Assembly: GCF_050611725.1 (NCBI RefSeq)
Contig: NZ_JBODJB010000001.1
Location: 2,976,001 to 3,040,000, forward strand
Source: Ferruginibacter sp050611725
Lineage (GTDB): Bacteria; Bacteroidota; Bacteroidia; Chitinophagales; Chitinophagaceae
DNA length: 64,000 nucleotides
Direction: 5' to 3'
The notes under the pieces: generated by a model
Databases searched by the model: none
Seen by the model: the letters and a program-made list of their open reading frames with translations, nothing else
What the model was told of the DNA's origin: nothing
Made by a program: the position numbers and the translations under genes
In this document: positions 10,121 to 17,582 of the stretch, piece after piece
Position numbering within the stretch: the first letter of the stretch is position 1
Layout: the number at the start of each line of letters is the position of its first letter

Positions 10121-10152
10121 AAAAAGCCCGTTAGTTTTCTAACGGGCTTTTT
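10121..10152 (+). terminator. Intrinsic terminator of secDF
   Basis: Stem arms AAAAAGCCCGTTAG (10121-10134) and its complement (10139-10152) enclose a 4-nt loop and end in a T-run. It lies 19 bp after the secDF stop. Confidence 0.9.
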
Positions 10153-10190
10153 GTTTAATACAAACTTTCGAAGTTTTAGGGTATAAAAAA

Positions 10191-10216
10191 CCGCTTCAAA
10201 GTCTCCCTTAAAGCGG
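10191..10216 (-). terminator. Intrinsic terminator of the A-type Fe-S carrier gene
   Basis: CCGCTT/AAGCGG stem, followed on the minus strand by TTTTTTAT. It lies just past the stop codon at 10242. Confidence 0.75.
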
Positions 10217-10241
10217 CTTGTGAACTTTTATTACTCAAATG

Positions 10242-10586
10242 TTACACTGCAAAAGAAGTTCCGCAACCACAAGTTTTACTTGCGTTGGGATTATTAAAAG
10301 TAAAGCCTCTTGAATTCAAGCCACCTTGCCAATCTACTTCCATCCCCATTAAATAAATACCATGCGATTTTTCCATGATACAAGGAATACCTTCTATTTC
10401 AAAAGTTTCATCTTTTTCGGTTCTTGCGTCAAAACCTAAAACATAGGTCATACCGCTGCAACCACCACCCTTTACTCCTACCCGTAACAGGTTATTCTTA
10501 TCAAAACCTTCTTCGGTCATTAAACGCTTGATCTCTGCTACAGCGCTTGCTGTAAAACTTACGGGTGTTGCTACTGTTGTTTCCAT
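10242..10586 (-). CDS. A-type iron-sulfur cluster carrier (IscA/SufA/ErpA family)
   Basis: A 114-aa HesB/IscA-family protein that accepts and delivers Fe-S clusters during maturation of cytoplasmic proteins. The three conserved cysteines are all present: C43 in GGGCSGMTY, and C106 and C108 in the C-terminal CGCGTSF. The length is standard for the family. Which of IscA, SufA or ErpA it corresponds to cannot be decided here, because no isc or suf genes are adjacent. It is flanked by its own promoter (10605-10612) and terminator. Confidence 0.93.
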   Translation of the reverse strand: METTVATPVSFTASAVAEIKRLMTEEGFDKNNLLRVGVKGGGCSGMTYVLGFDARTEKDETFEIEGIPCIMEKSHGIYLMGMEVDWQGGLNSRGFTFNNPNASKTCGCGTSFAV

Positions 10587-10604
10587 ACATTTAAATTTAC
10601 ATTA

Positions 10605-10612
10605 CAAAGTTA
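10605..10612 (-). promoter_or_regulatory. -7 promoter element of the Fe-S carrier gene
   Basis: Minus-strand TAACTTTG, with a TTTG about 16 bp upstream, ahead of the ATG at 10586. It fits the Bacteroidota consensus, with a slightly short spacer. Confidence 0.55.
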
Positions 10613-10764
10613 CCAACTTTTTAAACTTCAAATAATTACCGCCTTTGCGAAACAGGGAAAATTTACTCCCTAAACATCTAAACCCTTTAGACAAATTGAT
10701 CTGCGCTTAAAAAACGTCACAATTACCAAACCATTAATAACCTTATTTTTGTAAAAAAGACTAT

Positions 10765-11286
10765 ATGACGTTTCTATTTGAAGTTGGTTTTAATGAAGGT
10801 ATGGGCATTGCAGTTGTGGTGATCTTTGGTTTTATCTTTTTTTTAATGTTAGAGTTAAAAGCAATACGAAGAGAATTAAAAGCTAAGCAACCTACTGTAG
10901 CAGACAATGGTATGCTTCGTTTACAAGCGTATGAAAGACTTTCATTACTGGCAGATAGGATCACTTTAAAGAATCTGGTATCTAGAACACATTCAACGGG
11001 ATATACTGTTGAAGAACTTAAGGCTGGTCTTACAGAAACCATTCGGCAGGAGTATGAACATAATATCACTCAACAGATCTATGTTAACCCCGAAGTTTGG
11101 AAAGCAGTTACTAATTTAAAGGAACAGAATATATACATCATCAACCAATTAGCCACTGCTATACCGCCACAAGCACCTGCTGTTGAATTGAGCAAATTGA
11201 TTCTGGAATATACAAGTAATAATAACGCTGAGCTAAGCGGCATTGTTTTAGACGCTATACAATTTGAGGTAAAAAAATTATTATAA
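10765..11286 (+). CDS. Uncharacterised protein with an N-terminal membrane anchor
   Basis: I do not recognise this 173-aa protein. It has one N-terminal transmembrane helix (about residues 12-32) followed by a charged, mostly helical cytoplasmic part (for example ELKAIRRELKAKQ). It has no cysteine motif and no known catalytic signature. It ends 37 bp before the mutase gene on the same strand, so the two are probably co-transcribed. That does not prove a functional link. Codon use looks like that of its neighbours. Confidence 0.75.
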   Translation: MTFLFEVGFNEGMGIAVVVIFGFIFFLMLELKAIRRELKAKQPTVADNGMLRLQAYERLSLLADRITLKNLVSRTHSTGYTVEELKAGLTETIRQEYEHNITQQIYVNPEVWKAVTNLKEQNIYIINQLATAIPPQAPAVELSKLILEYTSNNNAELSGIVLDAIQFEVKKLL

Positions 11287-11323
11287 TTGACGACCGACTA
11301 CGGACAACATACAACTGTACGAC

Positions 11324-12886
11324 ATGAGTGATGAAAAAAAAATATTGACCGACTCGGAAATTGAAATAAAGAAGTTGTATACAGCTTCTGATATAACTGT
11401 CAAGAACGAAAAACCCGGGGAGTTCCCATTCACCAGAGGTATTCAACCGGATATGTACAGAGGGAAGCTCTGGACCATGCGGCAATATGCCGGATTCAGT
11501 ACTGCCGAAGAAAGCAATAAACGTTATCATTATTTATTATCACAGGGTGTTAGCGGATTGAGTGTGGCTTTTGATCTTCCCACACAGATCGGTTACGATA
11601 GTGATCATGATCTTGCTGATGGTGAAGTAGGTAAAGTAGGTGTTGCTATTGATTCTTTAGAAGATATGGAAATTCTCTTTTCCGGAATTAAGTTAGAAGA
11701 GGTTTCAACGTCCATGACCATCAATGCAACAGGTTTTATTTTGCTTGCATTATATGTTGCATTGGCAAAAAAACAAGGAGCCGATCTCACCAAAATAACC
11801 GGCACCATACAAAATGACATTCTGAAAGAATACGCTGCCAGAGGCACTTACATCTATCCGCCAAAACCTTCTATGCGTATCATTACAGATGTATTTGAAT
11901 GGTGTGCAAAAGAATTACCAAAATGGAATACCATTTCTATTTCGGGTTATCATATCAGAGAAGCAGGCAGTACTGCGGTACAGGAAATTGCTTTTACTTT
12001 AGCTAACGGAAAGGCATATGTTAAATCTGCGTTGGAAAAAGGAATGGACATTAATGTATTTGGCAAACGACTTTCATTCTTCTTTAATGCTCATAACAAT
12101 CTTTTTGAAGAAGTAGCCAAGTTCAGAGCTGCCAGAAGAATGTGGGCAGGTATCATGAAAGAACTTGGTGCCACAGACCCAAAAGCTATGATGCTTCGTT
12201 TTCATGCACAAACAGGTGGTGCAACGCTTACGGCGCAACAACCTTTAAATAATATTTCAAGAGTAACCATTCAAACATTGGCGGCTGTATTGGGTGGCAC
12301 ACAAAGTTTACATACCAACGGATACGATGAAGCATTAAGTCTGCCAACAGAAGAAGCTGCAAGAATTGCGTTGCGTACACAACAAATTGTAGCATTCGAG
12401 AGCGGCATTCCGGATACTGTTGATCCACTTGCAGGCAGCTACTTTATTGAATCGCTTACCGATGAAGTTGAAAAAGAAGCTTTGAAATTAATTGAAAAGA
12501 TAGATGCAATGGGTGGCAGTGTTGCAGCCATTGAACAAGGCTTTATTCAAAATGAAATTGCTAAAAGTGCCTATGAATATCAACGACAAATAGAAAGCCA
12601 AGAAAAAATTATTGTAGGCGTTAATAAATTTAAGGTAACGAATGAAGATGCTGTACCCGGTTTTAAGATAGATGATAGTATCCGAACCACACAGAGCAAT
12701 AAACTTAAAGCGCTTAAAGCCAAACGTGATCAATCAAAAGCTGCTAAATGTTTACAGCAAATACACGAAGCAGCCATCAACAATAAAAATTTGATGCCGG
12801 TTGTAATTGAGGCAATTGAAAACTATTGTACGCTTGGTGAAATTTCTGATAAATTAAGAAAAGTTTTTGGAGAATACAAGGGATAA
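11324..12886 (+). CDS. Methylmalonyl-CoA-mutase-type catalytic subunit without the B12-binding domain
   Basis: This 520-aa protein matches the catalytic (TIM-barrel) half of methylmalonyl-CoA mutases: RQYAGFSTAEESN near residue 53, GLSVAFDLPTQ.GYDSD, TGTIQNDILKEY, SMRII, SISGYHIREAG and GGTQSLHTN. It stops right after the GEISDKLRKVFGE helix, where full-length enzymes continue into the linker and cobalamin domain. A separate small B12-binding subunit must therefore exist, and it is not in this window. The two acyl-specificity positions, Tyr55 and Arg173, are spaced as Tyr89/Arg207 in methylmalonyl-CoA mutase, whereas isobutyryl-CoA mutases have Phe and Gln. However, RGIQPDMYRGK resembles the isobutyryl and hydroxyisobutyryl mutases. 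The substrate is therefore uncertain. Confidence 0.88.
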   Translation: MSDEKKILTDSEIEIKKLYTASDITVKNEKPGEFPFTRGIQPDMYRGKLWTMRQYAGFSTAEESNKRYHYLLSQGVSGLSVAFDLPTQIGYDSDHDLADGEVGKVGVAIDSLEDMEILFSGIKLEEVSTSMTINATGFILLALYVALAKKQGADLTKITGTIQNDILKEYAARGTYIYPPKPSMRIITDVFEWCAKELPKWNTISISGYHIREAGSTAVQEIAFTLANGKAYVKSALEKGMDINVFGKRLSFFFNAHNNLFEEVAKFRAARRMWAGIMKELGATDPKAMMLRFHAQTGGATLTAQQPLNNISRVTIQTLAAVLGGTQSLHTNGYDEALSLPTEEAARIALRTQQIVAFESGIPDTVDPLAGSYFIESLTDEVEKEALKLIEKIDAMGGSVAAIEQGFIQNEIAKSAYEYQRQIESQEKIIVGVNKFKVTNEDAVPGFKIDDSIRTTQSNKLKALKAKRDQSKAAKCLQQIHEAAINNKNLMPVVIEAIENYCTLGEISDKLRKVFGEYKG

Positions 12887-12892
12887 GCATAT

Positions 12893-14026
12893 CTACAACA
12901 CTTCTTTTACTTTTTTCCCGTTTCGATAAGTGTAGATATAAAAAGTAGCTCCCAGATCATGATAACGATCCTCTACCTGTTTTTTAATTTTAAGATACAC
13001 TCTCCGCTGAGGATAAGCTGGCACCATCATTTCATCAAATGCCCATTGCCTGACATTGATCATGCTTGAATTACTGTCGCAAGGTGATTTACCTTCATCG
13101 GAATATCTGTTTAGAGGAACATCTTTATTTATCGGCAAACAGATATAAAGATCTGTTGGTCGGCTACTGAATAAACTGGAAGACAAAAAATAATCCCACC
13201 CGCCAAACAAACTAAAAAATGGCATGATACCAAACAAAACCACGATCAAAGGATTCCGGTTCAATTCCAGAATTTTAAACGATAATTTTTCTTTAATATC
13301 ATCCGATAATAGAAAAATAAAATAAGCGATCATCGCCACATTCCACGGCCATATCACATGATCGTAATTTAATCCGAATGGACCAAATATGACGAGGATG
13401 ATCAAATGCATCACAATTAATAAAATTGCCGAATGTTTTCGGGTACGCTTTGATAAAAGTCCCAGACCCAAAACAATTTCTATCAACCCCAATAAATAAC
13501 CGGCGTTATAAATAAATGGATTGTGCCCCAGATCATAACTAACACCAAATTGTTTTGATAAGAGCAGAGTATACCAGATCGATTGAAGAAATGCAGGATT
13601 TATTTTTCCTAGTCCGCTATAAAAATAAATGCTTGCCAGTAAAAAGATGAACACGGGCTTTATATCCTTTTCATTCTTTTTGTTGAACATAAAGATCAAC
13701 AGTGTAAAAATATATTGGTATTCCCATGGCTGCCAGCGATTCTGATCCAGCAAGCAGGAAGCCACTTCTATTGTGATCAATGCTATTTGAAAAAATCTAT
13801 TTCGTGGATATCGAAGCAATAACAGTAAAGCAACAATAGAAGCCCCGAAAAGATCGGTATGTATGAAAGCCGGAAGGCGAAGAAAATCAAATGGAGGAAC
13901 CAAAGGGAATAATCTATCTGCTAGCCATAATTTCCAACAGATCAGCTTTGCCATGATCCAAAATAAACAGGTAAGCCTTATAAGCTGGTTGTTTTTTTCG
14001 ATAAGGAGTATCCTGGTGGGGGGCAT
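12893..14026 (-). CDS. Multi-pass membrane protein, function unknown
   Basis: A 377-aa protein with about eight hydrophobic segments over its first 290 residues and a soluble C-terminal tail of about 90 residues. The segment FYSGLGKINPAFL resembles the membrane motif of HTTM/vitamin-K carboxylase-like and DoxX-like proteins, but the similarity is weak and I do not assign that function. It converges on the mutase gene with only 6 bp between the stops. It may be the last gene of a minus-strand group that starts at 16968. Confidence 0.7.
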   Translation of the reverse strand: MPPTRILLIEKNNQLIRLTCLFWIMAKLICWKLWLADRLFPLVPPFDFLRLPAFIHTDLFGASIVALLLLLRYPRNRFFQIALITIEVASCLLDQNRWQPWEYQYIFTLLIFMFNKKNEKDIKPVFIFLLASIYFYSGLGKINPAFLQSIWYTLLLSKQFGVSYDLGHNPFIYNAGYLLGLIEIVLGLGLLSKRTRKHSAILLIVMHLIILVIFGPFGLNYDHVIWPWNVAMIAYFIFLLSDDIKEKLSFKILELNRNPLIVVLFGIMPFFSLFGGWDYFLSSSLFSSRPTDLYICLPINKDVPLNRYSDEGKSPCDSNSSMINVRQWAFDEMMVPAYPQRRVYLKIKKQVEDRYHDLGATFYIYTYRNGKKVKEVL

Positions 14027-14088
14027 AGTTGTGGTATATCAAATATAATGATTTTATTTGATGTAACAATTGCGACAACCTGAAAATT

Positions 14089-15387
14089 CTAGTGAGCAAA
14101 ATCAACATCAAAATCTCCTTTGATGCGTTCCATTGATGGATTGAAATAGCCAAACTTAACATTCGGGAACTCTTCATGTATCAGTTCCATAAATTGTTTT
14201 ACACCCATGCACTCGCCGGTATCGGTAACCCCGATCTTACCAAGATACCAATCGGGATCAATATTAAAATTACGCCATTGGATCATACAGAGGTCTGTTT
14301 CTCTGATCAGTTTTCTCAATGCTTCATACTCTTCAACACTATCCGTCATACCGGGAAAAACAAAATAATTGATACTTGTCCAGCCTCCATAGCTACGTAC
14401 TATTTTCAAACTTTCAAGCAGATCTGAAAAAACATAATTATTCGGACGGTAATATGGATTGTAGATATGTTCTCTTGCAGAATTCAAACTAACCCTCATA
14501 CTGTTCAACCCTGCTTCACACAAAGCTTTTACCGCATCGGGCTTACTGCCGTTGGTATTGATATTGATACTTCCTTTAGAAGTATGCTTTCTTATCTCAA
14601 TGATACTATCTCTTATGGTTTCCCACATCAGCAAGGGCTCACCTTCACAACCTTGTCCAAAGCTCACCAACGGATAAGGTGCCGTTTCCAAATGCGGTAC
14701 CGTAAATTCAACGATCTCTTCTGAGGTAGGCTTAAACGTTAGTCTATCTTGTGTGCTCACAATGGTTTCATCCTGTGGTTGAAAACTGATACAACCGATA
14801 CAGTTTGCATTGCAGGCAGGAGACGCCGGAACAGGACACTCCCATCTGCCCAAGGCAAAATTCCTTGCAGCCGGACAAGTGTATGTCATGCAGCAATTTT
14901 CCATCAAATGTTTTACCAAACGGTTATGCGGATACGCTTCTAACAAATTAGCAGCACCTTCTTCAATTTTTTCATCATCATATCCTTCACATTCCTGACG
15001 AATATCTTGTTCGATTCTTACAGCAGGCACATAAAATTTATCATCTAACCAACCAGCTGCAGTGTAACAAAACAATGGTAAGGTTGGAGCATCTTCTTTT
15101 GTTTCATAAGCTGCAATGTATAGCCCGGTATGTGCAGGCGGAATGAACGCCGCAACGGCCCATCCTTTTTCACATAAACGCATTTCCCCTGTTTCAACAT
15201 CAATACCAATACCTCTTCTACCGGGCAATTCATACAAATTACCACCGAATGGCAGTTCGATCCAATCCTCTACAGCAACAGGCACTGCATCCCATCCGCT
15301 ACGACCGGTTACATACAGTGATGTATCTTCAAAAATATTTCCTTCTCCGTCGGAATATAGAATGTATGGCGATTGTGTTATTGACAT
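14089..15387 (-). CDS. Radical SAM protein with a large N-terminal extension
   Basis: The product is 432 aa when read from the ATG at 15387; a TTG three codons upstream is also possible. The radical SAM cluster motif is C-x3-C-x2-C in ACNANCIGC, near residues 190-200, followed by the SFGQGCEGEPLL region that binds S-adenosylmethionine and the NINTNG and MRVSLNSA strands of the barrel. About 185 residues precede the cluster motif, and extra cysteines (NCCMTYTC, RWEC) just before it could bind another Fe-S cluster. The reaction is unknown. It sits 10 bp after a small membrane protein gene and likely belongs to the same transcript as the arginase-like gene. Confidence 0.85.
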   Translation of the reverse strand: MSITQSPYILYSDGEGNIFEDTSLYVTGRSGWDAVPVAVEDWIELPFGGNLYELPGRRGIGIDVETGEMRLCEKGWAVAAFIPPAHTGLYIAAYETKEDAPTLPLFCYTAAGWLDDKFYVPAVRIEQDIRQECEGYDDEKIEEGAANLLEAYPHNRLVKHLMENCCMTYTCPAARNFALGRWECPVPASPACNANCIGCISFQPQDETIVSTQDRLTFKPTSEEIVEFTVPHLETAPYPLVSFGQGCEGEPLLMWETIRDSIIEIRKHTSKGSININTNGSKPDAVKALCEAGLNSMRVSLNSAREHIYNPYYRPNNYVFSDLLESLKIVRSYGGWTSINYFVFPGMTDSVEEYEALRKLIRETDLCMIQWRNFNIDPDWYLGKIGVTDTGECMGVKQFMELIHEEFPNVKFGYFNPSMERIKGDFDVDFAH

Positions 15388-15397
15388 ATAATGCAAG

Positions 15398-15925
15398 TTA
15401 ACTTTTGTTCACTAAATGCTGAGCACAATATTGATTAAACTTTTGTTCATCAACCGCAGCTTCTGCATTTATTTCTGTTTGAATAAAATGATTATCGGTC
15501 AAACTGATGGTAAGCAATTCATCTTTTAAAACAATATGCTCAATTGCAACCCAGGCATAATTTTTCTTTGTCATCGATTTCTCCAGTACTACACCAGATT
15601 CATTGACCAGTATCACTGTATTTTTTCCAAATATTTTTTCAAGAAGAAAATACAATATAAGAATGAATGCAAAATAAAATGTTTGTGTTGCCAAGCAAAG
15701 CATCACAATACCTATTATCAAAAATACATGTCTATGTATATTGAATGACTGTTTGATCTTTTTTACAAAAATTGAAATAGCTGCAAATAATAATCCTGCG
15801 GCAATTGCCAGTACACCGTAATTATATGTTTGCAAAAAAGCAGCAGTTGCAGCTGCTGCAAACAATACCCTGATAAAAATTATATCGAGGTCTATCTTAT
15901 TATTTTTTAAGGGGAAAGAATACAT
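15398..15925 (-). CDS. Small membrane protein of unknown function
   Basis: A 175-aa protein with about four hydrophobic segments in the first 95 residues. A C-terminal soluble part of mixed beta structure (VILVNESGVVLE, YAWVAIEHIVLKDELLTISL) resembles bacterial PH-like domains of membrane proteins. I do not recognise a specific family. Its start codon overlaps the stop of the arginase-like gene by 1 bp, and the radical SAM gene follows after about 10 bp, so the three are probably translated from one mRNA. Confidence 0.7.
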   Translation of the reverse strand: MYSFPLKNNKIDLDIIFIRVLFAAAATAAFLQTYNYGVLAIAAGLLFAAISIFVKKIKQSFNIHRHVFLIIGIVMLCLATQTFYFAFILILYFLLEKIFGKNTVILVNESGVVLEKSMTKKNYAWVAIEHIVLKDELLTISLTDNHFIQTEINAEAAVDEQKFNQYCAQHLVNKS

Positions 15926-16968
15926 TAACTATTACTTGCCATCAACAAATTACAAAGATCAAAGAGCACCCTTGCTCCTACTTTTTCATCCCACTCATCT
16001 CTGCTGATACCGATCTCATTCAAATTGAAACCGATTATCTTCCGGCCGCTTTGTAAAACACGATTGAATAAATAAAATACCTGTGCCGCCTCAAAGCCAC
16101 CATAAACCGGTGTACTTGTATTCGGACAAAGCTTTGGATCCAATCCATCTATATCATAGCTCAATACAACTTTATCGGGTAATTGATCTACGATCTCATC
16201 TGCTATATTTTTCCAGTTCTCCCCTTCAGCCAATTTGTTTTTAATAGATACATCAAGAAAGGTTTTGATCCTACCATTAGAATCTGAAATATAATCCCAC
16301 TCTGCTTCGCAAAAATCTCTGATACCAACCTGCACTAATTTTTTAATACTCGGTATCTCTTCCAAAGCATTATACATTGCCGAAGCATGAGAATAACAAA
16401 ATCCTTCATATGCTTTTCTTAAAGAGCAATGTGCATCTATCTGTAAAATGCCAAATTCCCCTTGCGCACTTGCCAGTGCTTTATAATAACCGATCGATGT
16501 ACTTAAGTCTCCACCCAGTAAACCAACCAGCTTGTCAGAAGCAAACAAGCTTTTTGTATTGTCGTGTACCCAGTTGTTGAGCATCAGGCTACCTTCGTTG
16601 ATCTCTCTGATGGTTTTACACATGAATTTATTTTCTGTCAACACCCCGCCATCTGTAATATAATTGATGTAGAGCTCTGCCTCTTTACGCAGATAATCGC
16701 TTTTAAGCAAGATCTTTCTGTCAGGTTCAAGCATGTGATAACCCTTACGCCATTGATCTTTAAATGTGGTATCGAACAATTCCACCAAAAGGCTGCTTCT
16801 GAAAATATGCTCGGGAGCCCTCGCTGTACCCTCGTGCCGGCTTACCGTAACCTCCCAGGGAACGGGTAAAATAATCAACTTGGCGTCTTCTTTTGTAAAG
16901 GGTAATCCAAAAATATTATTATTGGGACTGCTTACTGCATTGGGGTCAAAAGTGGATAGATCTGTCAT
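15925..16968 (-). CDS. Arginase/agmatinase-fold protein with altered metal site
   Basis: A 347-aa member of the ureohydrolase superfamily. Normal family signatures are SYDIDGLDP (Asp272, Asp274), IDAH (Asp178, His180) and the FNLNEIG strand with Glu318. Two usual manganese ligands are replaced. The GGDH/GGEH histidine is Leu155 (GGDLS), and the second Asp of DAHxD is Ser182 (DAHCS). By comparison with arginase this removes two of the four ligands of the Mn-A site and keeps those of Mn-B. It may therefore be a mono-metal enzyme, an enzyme with another activity, or non-catalytic. The first gene of the minus-strand group, it has a clear promoter that faces that of ccmE. Confidence 0.8.
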   Translation of the reverse strand: MTDLSTFDPNAVSSPNNNIFGLPFTKEDAKLIILPVPWEVTVSRHEGTARAPEHIFRSSLLVELFDTTFKDQWRKGYHMLEPDRKILLKSDYLRKEAELYINYITDGGVLTENKFMCKTIREINEGSLMLNNWVHDNTKSLFASDKLVGLLGGDLSTSIGYYKALASAQGEFGILQIDAHCSLRKAYEGFCYSHASAMYNALEEIPSIKKLVQVGIRDFCEAEWDYISDSNGRIKTFLDVSIKNKLAEGENWKNIADEIVDQLPDKVVLSYDIDGLDPKLCPNTSTPVYGGFEAAQVFYLFNRVLQSGRKIIGFNLNEIGISRDEWDEKVGARVLFDLCNLLMASNS

Positions 16969-16987
16969 TATTACTATAAAAGGAAAG

Positions 16988-17017
16988 CAAATATACTAAA
17001 TGTGAAAAAAGGTTCAA
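16988..17017 (-). promoter_or_regulatory. Promoter of the arginase-like gene
   Basis: Minus-strand TTG at 17015-17017, 19-bp spacer, TATATTTG at 16988-16995. It is a near-ideal Bacteroidota promoter, 20 bp before the ATG. Confidence 0.75.
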
Positions 17018-17025
17018 CAATTCTC

Positions 17026-17053
17026 TTGTTAACACAGTTTTGGAGTAACTTTG
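17026..17053 (+). promoter_or_regulatory. Promoter of ccmE
   Basis: TTG at 17026-17028, 17-bp spacer, TAACTTTG at 17046-17053. The predicted start of transcription is about 13 bp before the ATG. It is arranged back to back with the arginase-like promoter. Confidence 0.7.
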
Positions 17054-17072
17054 CGTCGAAAAATAAAACGTT

Positions 17073-17477
17073 ATGAAACGTACACATATTGTGCTGTTGG
17101 TAGCTATTGCCATTGCAATTGGGGCATTGATAATGACTTCGGTAGATTTCTCTACTTACGATACCATTGCTTCCGCCAAAGAAAAGCAAGGTAAATTCGT
17201 TCACCTGATCGCCAAATTAGACAAAACTGCTCCTCAGGATTACGACCCTGCCAAAAATCCTAATTATTTTGCTTTTACCGCCACCGATAGTTTAGGAGGA
17301 AGCACAAGAGTTGTTTACCACAATACTAAGCCTGCTGAATTTGAACACAGTGAAAGAATTGTGTTGAAAGGGAAAATGCAGGGAGAGGTTTTTGAATGCA
17401 GTGAGATACTTTTAAAGTGCCCGAGCAAATACAAAGACGATAAGAAGCAATTAGAGAAAACAGTAAACCAGAACTAA
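17073..17477 (+). CDS. ccmE: Cytochrome c maturation haem chaperone CcmE, CxxxY type
   Basis: CcmE receives haem on the outer face of the inner membrane and passes it to the CcmF/CcsA ligase. This 134-aa protein has an N-terminal membrane anchor (about 5-23) and an OB-fold beta-barrel (GKFVHLIAKLD ... YFAFTATD ... TRVVYHN ... VLKGKMQG). The classical haem-attachment motif HxxxY is replaced by C116-P-S-K-Y120, the CxxxY variant known from some bacteria and archaea. It is followed 105 bp later by ccmF on the same strand. Confidence 0.9.
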   Translation: MKRTHIVLLVAIAIAIGALIMTSVDFSTYDTIASAKEKQGKFVHLIAKLDKTAPQDYDPAKNPNYFAFTATDSLGGSTRVVYHNTKPAEFEHSERIVLKGKMQGEVFECSEILLKCPSKYKDDKKQLEKTVNQN

Positions 17478-17483
17478 TAGTTT

Positions 17484-17575
17484 AAAAGGTTTAAAACGTT
17501 AAAAGGTTTAAAACGTTATTAACCAGGTAAAGCTTCAACTTATTGAACCTATTAAACGTATAAAACTTATTAAAC
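17484..17575. repeat. Periodic AT-rich repeat between ccmE and ccmF
   Basis: A 17-bp unit (AAAAGGTTTAAAACGTT) occurs twice without a gap at 17484-17517. Degenerate inverted relatives (ATTGAACC, TTAAACGTATAAAAC) follow at about 17541-17575. The layout matches the other dispersed repeats in this window. Confidence 0.75.
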
Positions 17576-17582
17576 AAACTCT

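Noticed and set aside
14176..15391. Plus-strand ORFs opposite the radical SAM gene
   Set aside because: Antisense shadows; the minus-strand frame has the full family motif set.
17484..17575. Possible CRISPR array
   Set aside because: Only two adjacent direct copies without spacers of regular length, and no cas genes anywhere in the window.
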